Shown piece by piece: positions 7,719 to 14,025 of a stretch of 15,414 nucleotides of DNA. The DNA lies in contig DAOOGN010000099.1 in assembly GCA_035415725.1 (NCBI GenBank), forward strand, positions 1 through 15,414, in the 5' to 3' direction. A program made the translations under genes and the position numbers. How positions within the stretch are numbered: the stretch's first letter is position 1; each line of letters begins with the position of its first letter. The notes under the pieces are model-generated. The model did no database searches and was not told where the DNA came from. It saw nothing but the letters and a program-made list of their open reading frames with translations. This stretch comes from DSWT01 sp035415725. Lineage in GTDB: Bacteria > Chloroflexota > Anaerolineae > B4-G1 > SLSP01.

Positions 7719-7983
7719 GTATCTATACTTCCCATTGGGTCCTAGAGTCAACTTTTACCCTCTATCTTCTGTCCCTTTCCCCCGCGTTGGCGCGGGGGAA
7801 AGGGGACAACTTTTTTGGGGGGGCAGGCGGACTGCGCCCATTCCCTCTTCCCTGGGGAAAAGGGATTTTTGTGGGGGGGGGGCGGCGAAGCCGCCCCCCC
7901 CGCTTTTTCGCCCCCTTCTCCTCCGCTTGCGGGGGAGAAGGGGGTTGGGGGATGAGAGGGTCATCACCTATGGTCGAAATGTC
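7719..7983 (-). mobile_element. Miniature transposon copy A (truncated part of a composite insertion)
   Basis: It begins with GTATCTAT (7719-7726), a partly decayed terminal repeat. It then carries a hairpin at 7771-7807 followed by AACTTTTTT, a G-run/GAA/C-run hairpin near 7872-7900, and a hairpin near 7911-7944. The segment 7921-7983 repeats almost exactly at 8195-8255 in copy B. It stops at GAAATGTC (7976-7983), where copy B begins, so its far terminus of about 65 nt is missing. No gene is seen; the reading frames through it are low-complexity Gly/Pro/Arg translations of hairpins. Confidence 0.75.
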
Positions 7984-8320
7984 GTATCTATTCAGGTTTG
8001 TAAGCCTGGCGAAGCCACTTGTTCCCTATAGCAGGTCCTGCACAGATTTTGGTATACCAGGTGCTCTTGGATGACGAGATACTCATGTTTCTATAAGCCC
8101 ATCCCCCCTGCCCCCCAGGAAGGGGGATTTTTGTAGGGGGTGTGGCGGGTAGCGAAGCTACCCGCCACACCCCCTCTTTTTCGCCCCCTTCTTCCCCGCT
8201 TGCGGGGGAGAAGGGGGTTGGGGGATGAGAGGGTCATCACCTATGGTCGAAGTGTCAACCCCATTATGCACCGTCCCCAAAATCTTGTTCGCCACCTGGC
8301 AAGGGTGGCTGAATAGTTAC
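7984..8320 (-). mobile_element. Miniature transposon copy B, both termini present
   Basis: The termini are GTATCTATTCAG (7984-7995) and CTGAATAGTTAC (8309-8320), 11 of 12 complementary. Inside is an 18-bp perfect hairpin with a GAA loop (about 8136-8175), a second C/G hairpin (about 8185-8217) and CCACC/GGTGG near the outer end. At 337 bp it is about 77 bp longer than copy C; the extra segment, near 7996-8085, includes the part shared with copy E. The base after it starts GCTGTTTC (8321-8328), matching GCTGTTTT (7711-7718) ahead of copy A at 7 of 8. A plus B therefore behave as one insertion of 602 bp. It encodes no protein. Confidence 0.82.
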
Positions 8321-8327
8321 GCTGTTT

Positions 8328-9296
8328 CTAGGGGACCGTGGGAGTCGTCAGAGGCGACATAAACATTTGCTGGTAGAGATATGCCTTCTGCACGCGCGCC
8401 AGAGCTGCCAACTCGGCGTCTCCTGCTTCATCGGCTAACCGCCAGGCCTCATCATATTGCGCCTGGGCTTCCATGAAGTTGCCCAGGCTGGCATTAGCTT
8501 GAGCGAGGTACAAATACGCCCGTGCTGATTGCGGATTCACGGTGATGGCGGCCGCGGCATCGGCCAACATCGCCTCGAACATATTCAACTTCAAGTACAC
8601 TTCGGCGCGATTAAGCAGGAATTGCTCCCGACTGGCGGCGGTAGCTTCGGCAGCGGCGAACGTCGTCGTCGCTTCTGCCTCCAGGCCGAGTTGGGTTTGC
8701 AGAACGCCTTTGAACGCCAACAAATTTGCGTCGTTGGGGGTGATCGTCAGGGCTGCGTTGATCTCGCCCAAAGCTGCCGTATAATTTCCATCGCGCGCGA
8801 ATTGTTCCGCCGTCTGTTGCCGCATCACCTTTTCGAGTGTGGCAGTGTCGGGTTGCAGGAAGAGAATGTACACGCCGGCGAGCACGGCCAGGACCCCTGC
8901 GCCGATCAACAGCCATTTCCATTGACGGCGGCGCTGCATCCTGGACTGCTCGGCCACCCATTGATCGATGAACCACCACCACTGTGCTACGTCGGGGGCG
9001 CGCTCCTCGCGTAGGGCAACAAAGGCATCCGTCCCTCCCACCCGCCGCAGAAATGTCTTGCCCTTGCGCCGGAATGAAGCCGAGACGGTCTCGAAACGCG
9101 CCATTTCCGCCGGCATGGATACGCCGGCATCCTTCAACTCGGCGATGAGGGCATCCGCCGCATCGAAGAGAGCCGGGATGGTGCGTGCCTCTTCCGCGCT
9201 CTCGTGTTCCAACTTGCCGATATGCGCTTCCAGTTGCCCAAGAAGTTCACGCAAGCGGGCAGAAGGGGTGGTGCGAAATTCTCTTTGTTGGAACAC
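8328..9296 (-). CDS. Membrane-anchored TPR protein
   Basis: This is a 322-aa protein of unknown specific role. Residues 1-120 are a charged, helical region without a signal peptide (cytosolic by the positive-inside rule, with RRRQWKW just before the membrane). One transmembrane helix spans about 127-147. Residues 155-305 are tetratricopeptide-like helix pairs (for example NYTAALGEINAALTITPNDA and SARAYLYLAQANASLGNFME), which would lie outside the membrane and bind proteins. The start is GTG; TAGGAG, overlapping the upstream gene's stop, lies 2 nt before it, so translation is probably coupled to the 139-aa gene 5 nt upstream. The stop codon touches the target duplication of the transposon, which did not change the reading frame. 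Confidence 0.78.
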   Translation of the reverse strand: MFQQREFRTTPSARLRELLGQLEAHIGKLEHESAEEARTIPALFDAADALIAELKDAGVSMPAEMARFETVSASFRRKGKTFLRRVGGTDAFVALREERAPDVAQWWWFIDQWVAEQSRMQRRRQWKWLLIGAGVLAVLAGVYILFLQPDTATLEKVMRQQTAEQFARDGNYTAALGEINAALTITPNDANLLAFKGVLQTQLGLEAEATTTFAAAEATAASREQFLLNRAEVYLKLNMFEAMLADAAAAITVNPQSARAYLYLAQANASLGNFMEAQAQYDEAWRLADEAGDAELAALARVQKAYLYQQMFMSPLTTPTVP

Positions 9297-9301
9297 AGCT
9301 C

Positions 9302-9721
9302 CTACTCGTCCAGATCGGTGCTGCCGGGCATAGTGACCGTGACCACGTCACCGTGAATGTCGATTACGATGCGCAGTCCCATCAAGCCTAACCACTGGCG
9401 TGCATCCTCCGGCAAGCCGGTATCGAGCAATGTTTTTATGTTCTCCGGCATCTGGCCGATGGATGCATCGACGGCAGCTTTCGTGAAGAGGTCATCCTTT
9501 CCCAGGAATTGAAGCATCCCCTCTACCACGATCTCTCGGTTTTCGAGCACTCCTTCCTGCATCATGGTGAGAACGTGGCGGTCTACTTTCTCCGACGGGA
9601 TATGCCGCAAGAAACCGGCATCATTGACCACGTAGTGCGGCACGCCGCCGACATAGGTGACGGCGACCGGATTATTTGCCTCATCGACAACCAGTCCTTC
9701 AAAAACGGCTACGCGCGCCAT
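9302..9721 (-). CDS. Hypothetical protein, 139 aa, first gene of a pair with the TPR protein
   Basis: I do not recognise this family. It has an N-terminal beta-rich stretch (MARVAVFEGLVVDEANNPVA, then VTYVGGVPHYVV), a helical, acidic middle (about 42-115) and a C-terminal strand pair (LRIVIDIHGDVVTVTMPG). It has no membrane segment, no signal peptide and no cysteine. AGGAGG lies 5 nt before the ATG, and the codon use looks like that of its neighbours, so it is a real gene. The next gene starts 5 nt after its stop, which points to co-expression and possibly a joint function with the TPR protein. Confidence 0.75.
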   Translation of the reverse strand: MARVAVFEGLVVDEANNPVAVTYVGGVPHYVVNDAGFLRHIPSEKVDRHVLTMMQEGVLENREIVVEGMLQFLGKDDLFTKAAVDASIGQMPENIKTLLDTGLPEDARQWLGLMGLRIVIDIHGDVVTVTMPGSTDLDE

Positions 9722-9770
9722 CGCGTCCTCCTGTTCATTTGCTTTATCAGCTAATCAGTATACACTATCT

Positions 9771-9792
9771 CTGTTAACCATACGCTTAACAG
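9771..9792. promoter_or_regulatory. Operator-like dyad between divergent genes
   Basis: CTGTTAA (9771-9777) and TTAACAG (9786-9792) form a 7-bp inverted repeat with an 8-nt spacer, in the 141-nt AT-rich gap between the divergent 139-aa gene and degV. The two half sites are one helical turn and a half apart, as expected for a dimeric regulator. A TATACT-like -10 for the minus strand lies just left (rc of 9758-9763) and weak plus-strand boxes lie near 9810-9835. No regulator is encoded nearby. Confidence 0.35.
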
Positions 9793-9862
9793 CTACCGAT
9801 GGTTTGAGCACAGTTCTATCTTACTAAAATTCAACAGAAACGCCAGTTCTTAAGGGGGTCTA

Positions 9863-10825
9863 TTGAACACACAACCGAGCATCGCCGTTGTCACCGATTC
9901 TGCCGCCGCCATCCCAGCGGCGCTCCTGGCTCAATATCACATTGAAGTGGTGCCTATTTGGGTCAACATGGACAAGGCCGCGTATCGTTCAGGCATCGAC
10001 GTCGGTCCGGCGGCCTTCTATGCGCAGCTACGCGCCAATCCCGATATGGCCGTTTTCACCAGTGTGCCGGCCATACCGACGTTTTTGGAAGCCTATCAGA
10101 AGCAAGCACAATGGGCCAAAAGCATCATCTCCATCCATGTGGCGGGCACACAGAGTGGCACATGTAGCCTGGCCGAGGTGGCGGGGCGGGAGAGTCCTGT
10201 GCCGGTGGTCGTGGTCGATACCCAGACGACGGCGATGGGACAGGGATTTGTGGCCTTAGAGGCGGCGCGTGCGGCCAATGAAGGGATGGGCATGGATGAA
10301 ATCGTGGCCCAAGCACGTGCGGCTGCCCCCAACGTAGGCGTCGTCGCCTTGCTGGAAACGATCAGCTACGTCTTCAAAGGCGGACGGTTATCCAGTGCGG
10401 CAGGCATGGTGGGGAGTTTGCTCAAAATTTGCCCGCTGGTCCGCGTGCAGAACAATCGGGTGAGTTTGATCGGGCAGGCGCGGCGACGCAGCAAAGGCAT
10501 TGCGGCGATCATTGAAAAGGTCGTGGCCGAAGTCGAAGATAACCCCGTCCATCTGGCCGTTCACTATGCCGAGGATGAAGCCGAAGGCGTATATGTGCTG
10601 GAAGAACTGAAGAAACTGCTTCATTGCGTCGAGACATTCTTGCTGCGCGTGCCGATAGAGTTGGGGGTTCACGCCGGGCCGGGTTCGCTGGGTGTGGCGT
10701 ACTACATCGAACGACAGACTGCCGGGCTTTCGCAGCAGTTGGGGAAGCTCTCCGGTTATGCCCGTGAGGCGAGAGAGGCGATCCGCTCGCATGTGCCCTG
10801 GTCACAGAAGGATGATGAGAGTTGA
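9863..10825 (+). CDS. DegV family fatty-acid-binding protein
   Basis: DegV proteins bind a fatty acid between two alpha/beta domains; some (FakB) present it to a fatty-acid kinase that phosphorylates the carboxylate. At 320 aa the length is slightly above the usual 280-290. It opens with the family pattern IAVVTDSAAAIP (7-18), then FTSVPA (65-70), VVVVDTQTTAMGQG (115-128) and FKGGRLSSAAGMVGSLL (171-187). The usual S-GT--S loop is altered to SIHVAGTQSGT (90-100), so ligand contacts may differ. The only plausible start is TTG, with AAGGGGG a few nt upstream. No FakA-like kinase domain is present. It lies 46 nt upstream of the ECF S gene and probably shares its transcript. Confidence 0.9.
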   Translation: MNTQPSIAVVTDSAAAIPAALLAQYHIEVVPIWVNMDKAAYRSGIDVGPAAFYAQLRANPDMAVFTSVPAIPTFLEAYQKQAQWAKSIISIHVAGTQSGTCSLAEVAGRESPVPVVVVDTQTTAMGQGFVALEAARAANEGMGMDEIVAQARAAAPNVGVVALLETISYVFKGGRLSSAAGMVGSLLKICPLVRVQNNRVSLIGQARRRSKGIAAIIEKVVAEVEDNPVHLAVHYAEDEAEGVYVLEELKKLLHCVETFLLRVPIELGVHAGPGSLGVAYYIERQTAGLSQQLGKLSGYAREAREAIRSHVPWSQKDDES

Positions 10826-10871
10826 GACAGACGCTAGGGGCAGCTTGGCACAGATTTCGGAGGAGTCCATC

Positions 10872-11390
10872 ATGTCGCGCGAGGTAGATATTGGTCGCAT
10901 GGCTTTGATTGCTTTGATGGGGGCGTTGATCTTTGTCCTGACGGCGTTGGTGCGGATTCCGATCCCGGCGACAAGCGGCTATGTGCATTTGGGCGACGCG
11001 GCGATCACCTTTATCGCCTACGCCTTTGGCCCGTTGGTGGCGATGATTGCCGGCGGTATGGGCACAGCAATGGCCGATATGCTCGGCTATCCCCAATGGG
11101 CCCTGTTCTCGCTGCTCATTCATGGCGCCCAGGGGCTGGCCATGGGCTGGATTGTCCGCAAGCGTATCAACGTGGTGACGGTGCTCTTGTCGGTCGTTGT
11201 CGGCACAGGCATCATCGTTGCGGGCTATTTCGCCGCCGGAACTTTTCTGGTGGGCGTGGGTGCAGCCAGTTTGGAGTTGCTTCCCAATACCCTCCAGGGT
11301 GTGAGCGGTGGGTTGATCGGCGTTCCTCTGTATCTGGCCGTGCGTCGCGCTTATCCACCGCTGGAAACTCGCTCGCAGCGGGCTGCATAA
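10872..11390 (+). CDS. ECF transporter S component (substrate-binding membrane protein)
   Basis: This is the substrate-specific membrane subunit of an energy-coupling-factor vitamin importer, 172 aa with about six hydrophobic segments. GYVHLGDAAITFIAYAFGPL (36-55) followed by GGMGTAMADMLGY is the pattern of the riboflavin/hydroxymethylpyrimidine-type S family (PF07155-like). The vitamin itself cannot be read from sequence. The ATG at 10872 is supported by GGAGGAG at 10859-10865, 6 nt away; longer in-frame extensions run back into degV and look non-coding. The motor genes of the same system follow at 11732, but a terminator-like palindrome and an inserted transposon lie between. Confidence 0.87.
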   Translation: MSREVDIGRMALIALMGALIFVLTALVRIPIPATSGYVHLGDAAITFIAYAFGPLVAMIAGGMGTAMADMLGYPQWALFSLLIHGAQGLAMGWIVRKRINVVTVLLSVVVGTGIIVAGYFAAGTFLVGVGAASLELLPNTLQGVSGGLIGVPLYLAVRRAYPPLETRSQRAA

Positions 11391-11395
11391 CCGAA

Positions 11396-11410
11396 AAACG
11401 TATAACGTTT
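11396..11410. repeat. Small palindrome resembling the satellite units at 15215
   Basis: AAACGT-ATA-ACGTTT is a perfect 6+3+6 palindrome just after the S-component stop. It has the same plan (ACGT-NNN-ACGT) as the satellite units at the window end, such as GGAACGT-ATG-ACGTTCC. Relatedness is possible but the motif is short. Confidence 0.3.
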
Positions 11411-11444
11411 GTAGCGCGAGTTGCCAACTCGCGCTACAATTTTT
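11411..11444 (+). terminator. 27-nt palindrome plus T-tract after the S-component gene
   Basis: GTAGCGCGAGTTG (11411-11423), one C, then its exact reverse complement (11425-11437), followed by AATTTTT. The strong stem plus T-tract makes a good intrinsic terminator 20 nt after the gene. It is also the second member of the GTAG palindrome family seen at 108-134. The transposon is inserted in its T-tract, and CAATTTTT (11437-11444) is duplicated on the far side. Confidence 0.6.
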
Positions 11445-11704
11445 GTAACTATTCAGCCGCCCTTGCCAGGTGGCGAACGGGGCTTGGGGGATGGTGCATA
11501 ATAGGTTGACACTTCGGCTATAGGCGCTGGCCCTCTCATCCCCCAACCCCCTTCTCCCCCGCCAGCGGGGAAGAAGGGGGCAAAAGGGGGGTGCGGCCGG
11601 CGGCGAAGCCGCCCGCCACACCCCCACCCAAAATCCCCCTTCCTGGGGGAAGGGGGGATGGGCTTATAGAAACACGAACATGATGTACTGGCCTGAATAG
11701 ATAC
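11445..11704 (+). mobile_element. Miniature transposon copy C, intact, with perfect 8-bp target duplication
   Basis: This is a 260-bp element. Its termini GTAACTATTCAG (11445-11456) and CTGAATAGATAC (11693-11704) are 11 of 12 complementary. It is flanked by CAATTTTT at 11437-11444 and again at 11705-11712. The inside holds CCGCC/GGTGG, a C/G hairpin (about 11543-11581) and a GGCGGC-GAA-GCCGCC hairpin (about 11590-11625). It has no open frame of protein-like composition. GTAA termini and 8-bp duplications are features of the IS66 family, which is inferred as the mobiliser. It fills most of the 341-nt gap between the ECF S gene and the ATPase gene. Confidence 0.88.
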
Positions 11705-11731
11705 CAATTTTTCACCCTAAGGGAAAAGCAG

Positions 11732-13204
11732 GTGCTTGCTGTAGAACATTTGGATTTCGCCTATCCGCCGCCTGGAGCAGGTCTTCCGGCGACCGCAGCG
11801 TTGCGAGATGTCTCTTTCCACCTGGAGCACGGCGAGACGCTGGCGGTGATGGGCGCCAGCGGCAGTGGCAAGAGTACATTATGCCATGTGCTGGCAGGAC
11901 TGGCGCCGCGCTACACCGGCGGCCATGTCGCCGGGGTCGTGCGCGTCGCAGGACATGATGTCCTCGCCACGATGCCGCCGACAGGCGCCGTGGGGCTGCT
12001 CTTTCAAGATGCCGCCACGCAGCTCTTCAACCCTACGGTCGAGGACGAGGTTGCCTGGGGGCTGGAAGCGTTGGGAACCCCGCCGCAACACATCGGCGCC
12101 CAGGTGGAGGAGGCGCTCGCCCGTTTTGGTCTACTGCCCGTGCGCGCCGGCTCGCCGTGGACGCTCTCCGGCGGACAGCAAAAGCGGCTCGCCTTGGCCG
12201 CCGTGTGGGCCATGCATCCGCATGTCTTGCTGCTGGATGAACCGCTCGGGGGTCTCGATCCACAAGGCTGTGATGAGGTGCTGGCGGCACTCGCTACCCT
12301 GCATCACAGCGGCACGACGCTGCTGCTGACCACCGCCCGCGCGCCGGCCGTTGCCTTAGCGCCGCTGACGCTGCTCCTTACCGACGGCATGGCAACGTCA
12401 CCGGCGTCTACCGCCGAGGTGTTGCAGGATGAAGCGCGGCTGGTGAAAGCCGGGGTTCTCTATCCCTCTGCGCTGTGGCCCACCTTTGAAGCGCCCCCTG
12501 GACCCTCCTCAGAGTCGGCTGTGGCGGTGCAAGATTTACACTTCGCGTATACCGATGGGCATGCCGCCCTCCACGGCGTTAATCTGGACATCCCTCAAGG
12601 GCAGTTCGTCGCCGTCATCGGGCCGAATGGGGCCGGCAAAAGCACGTTGTTGCGGCACTTCAATGGATTGTTGCGTCCGACGCGCGGCGCCGTGTATATT
12701 CAGGGCCAAGACGCCGCCGGGCGCCCCACCGGCGATCTCGCCCGCGAGGTTGGTTTTCTATTCCAACGTCCAGAACAACAGCTCTTCGCCGCAACCGTTC
12801 GTGAAGAGGTGGCCTTCGGCGTCCGCCGTCTACATCTGGCGGATGTTGAAGGACGTGTCGAACGGGCGTTGGCGCGTTTCGAGTTGACGGCGCACGCCGA
12901 GATGCCACCGTCCATTTTGAGCTATGGCGCCCAGCGTGCCGTCACGCTGGCGGCGTTAGCGGCGCTGGATACGCCTATCCTGGCGCTGGACGAACCGACG
13001 GTGGGCCTCGACGGGTGCGATTGGGCGCGACTGCTGGCGTGGCTCGCCGAACGACGGGCGGCAGGGACGACGCTCATCATCGTCACCCACGAGATGGAAC
13101 TGGCGGCCCGCGCCGACCGCGTGGTGGCGCTGGCGGAGGGGCGCGTCGTGGCCGACGGTGCGCCGGATGAAGTCCTGAGCGGCCCCGCGGAGGCGACGCT
13201 ATGA
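11732..13204 (+). CDS. ECF transporter ATPase, two ABC domains fused (EcfA-EcfA')
   Basis: This is the cytosolic motor of the ECF importer: two ATP-binding cassettes in one 490-aa chain instead of two proteins of about 280 aa. Domain 1 has Walker A GASGSGKST (41-49), Q-loop Gln92, signature LSGGQ (145-149) and Walker B VLLLDE (165-170); the H-loop position is Ala202 (LLLTTARAP) rather than His. Domain 2, from about 262, has Walker A GPNGAGKST (297-305), Gln345, an altered signature LSYGA (396-400), Walker B ILALDE (416-421) and an intact H-loop His453 (VTHEME). The start is GTG with a weak AAGGGA upstream; MLAVEHLDFAY is a normal ECF ATPase beginning. The stop overlaps the ATG of the T gene (ATGA). 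The S gene is 341 nt upstream behind a transposon. Confidence 0.93.
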   Translation: MLAVEHLDFAYPPPGAGLPATAALRDVSFHLEHGETLAVMGASGSGKSTLCHVLAGLAPRYTGGHVAGVVRVAGHDVLATMPPTGAVGLLFQDAATQLFNPTVEDEVAWGLEALGTPPQHIGAQVEEALARFGLLPVRAGSPWTLSGGQQKRLALAAVWAMHPHVLLLDEPLGGLDPQGCDEVLAALATLHHSGTTLLLTTARAPAVALAPLTLLLTDGMATSPASTAEVLQDEARLVKAGVLYPSALWPTFEAPPGPSSESAVAVQDLHFAYTDGHAALHGVNLDIPQGQFVAVIGPNGAGKSTLLRHFNGLLRPTRGAVYIQGQDAAGRPTGDLAREVGFLFQRPEQQLFAATVREEVAFGVRRLHLADVEGRVERALARFELTAHAEMPPSILSYGAQRAVTLAALAALDTPILALDEPTVGLDGCDWARLLAWLAERRAAGTTLIIVTHEMELAARADRVVALAEGRVVADGAPDEVLSGPAEATL

Positions 13205-13968
13205 GCGTGGCGCTCGACTTCTACGTTCCCCGCGATACATGGCTGCACCGCCTCGATCCGCGCGTCAAGCTATGGGAGATGCTGCTGGGGTTCGTCACGG
13301 CGTTTTTACTGCCGTATTGGTGGGCGCAAGGCGCATTTCTGCTCGGCCTGCACCTGCTTTTGTTGTACAGTCACATTCCCTGGTCCGCCCTGCGCCGTTT
13401 ATGGCGGCAGATGGCATGGCTTGTCGGGTTGATTCTGGTATTGCAGCCGTTTTTCGCTCCTGCGGGCGCCGTGCTCGTGGCCCTGGGCCCCCTGCGACTG
13501 ACGGTTGGAGGCCTCATCGAGGCAGTCCTGCTTGCCGCACGTGCGCTCGTCATTGCCTTCATCATCGGCGTCCTGTTGTTCACCACCGACCAACGCGCGC
13601 TCGTCCAGGCATTCGTCCGCCTGGGGATGCCGTATTCATGGGGACTGACGTTCAGTCTGACACTGCGATTTCTTCCGGCCATTCAACAGCTCTTTGTGAC
13701 AGTGCGAGAAGCACAGGCCGCGCGTGGATGGGTGGTAGAGGGTAACCTCTTCCGGCGCTTGCGTGATTATTTGCCCGTGCTGGTGGCCGTCATTATCGGC
13801 ACCCTGCGGATGAGTGACCGCCTTACGCTGGCTCTGGCGGCGCGCGGTCTGGCATCCACCGCGCCACGCACTGTCTGGCGCGACCTGCGGATGCGTCCCC
13901 CGGATTGGATAACCTTCATTGTGAGTGCCCTGGCGTTTGGTTTACTGCTCTGGGTCCGTTGGCGTTGA
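13201..13968 (+). CDS. ECF transporter transmembrane protein EcfT (CbiQ family)
   Basis: This is the membrane coupling protein that joins the ATPase pair to S components. It is 255 aa, typical length, with about five to six hydrophobic segments (for example 29-56, 72-97, 106-127 and 237-254). It carries the two Ala-Arg-Gly coupling motifs of the family, at 174-176 (AQAARGW) and 214-216 (ALAARGL), which contact the two ATPase domains. LDPRVKL near the N-terminus (18-24) is also characteristic. The ATG overlaps the ATPase stop by 4 nt, so the two are translationally coupled. A dedicated module with one S gene, or a shared module serving several S proteins, are both possible. Confidence 0.93.
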   Translation: MSVALDFYVPRDTWLHRLDPRVKLWEMLLGFVTAFLLPYWWAQGAFLLGLHLLLLYSHIPWSALRRLWRQMAWLVGLILVLQPFFAPAGAVLVALGPLRLTVGGLIEAVLLAARALVIAFIIGVLLFTTDQRALVQAFVRLGMPYSWGLTFSLTLRFLPAIQQLFVTVREAQAARGWVVEGNLFRRLRDYLPVLVAVIIGTLRMSDRLTLALAARGLASTAPRTVWRDLRMRPPDWITFIVSALAFGLLLWVRWR

Positions 13969-13991
13969 GCCTGAAGGCCGAGCGGTGACGA

Positions 13992-14019
13992 TTGCTTCCC
14001 CTAAGGCTTGTGTTATACT
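13992..14019 (+). promoter_or_regulatory. Promoter for a probably leaderless lipid-kinase mRNA
   Basis: TTGCTT (13992-13997) and TATACT (14014-14019) are 16 nt apart, and TGT just before the -10 gives a TGn extension. The expected start, about 7 nt after the -10, falls on A14026, the first base of the ATG. The bases between are CCCCCT-like and hold no ribosome site. Confidence 0.55.
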
Positions 14020-14025
14020 CCCCCT

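Noticed and set aside
7600..8074. Reading frames through tRNA-Glu and the repeats
   Set aside because: They translate a tRNA, its terminator and C/G hairpins; composition is Gly/Pro/Arg-rich and they span element boundaries.
10826..10871. Vitamin riboswitch ahead of the ECF genes
   Set aside because: The 46-nt gap before the S gene is too short, and 11391-11731 before the ATPase gene is explained by a palindrome and a transposon; no TPP, FMN or cobalamin core was seen.
11511..11530. Promoter inside the transposon (conserved TTGACA at 11512, TATAGG after it)
   Set aside because: The two boxes are only about 7 nt apart and no -10 lies at 16-18 nt; in copies B and D the second box is absent.
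10509..11627. 372-aa reading frame on the minus strand
   Set aside because: It is antisense to degV, the ECF S gene and the transposon; it has low-complexity His/Arg/Gln-rich composition and no family signature. It is a by-product of GC-rich codon use.
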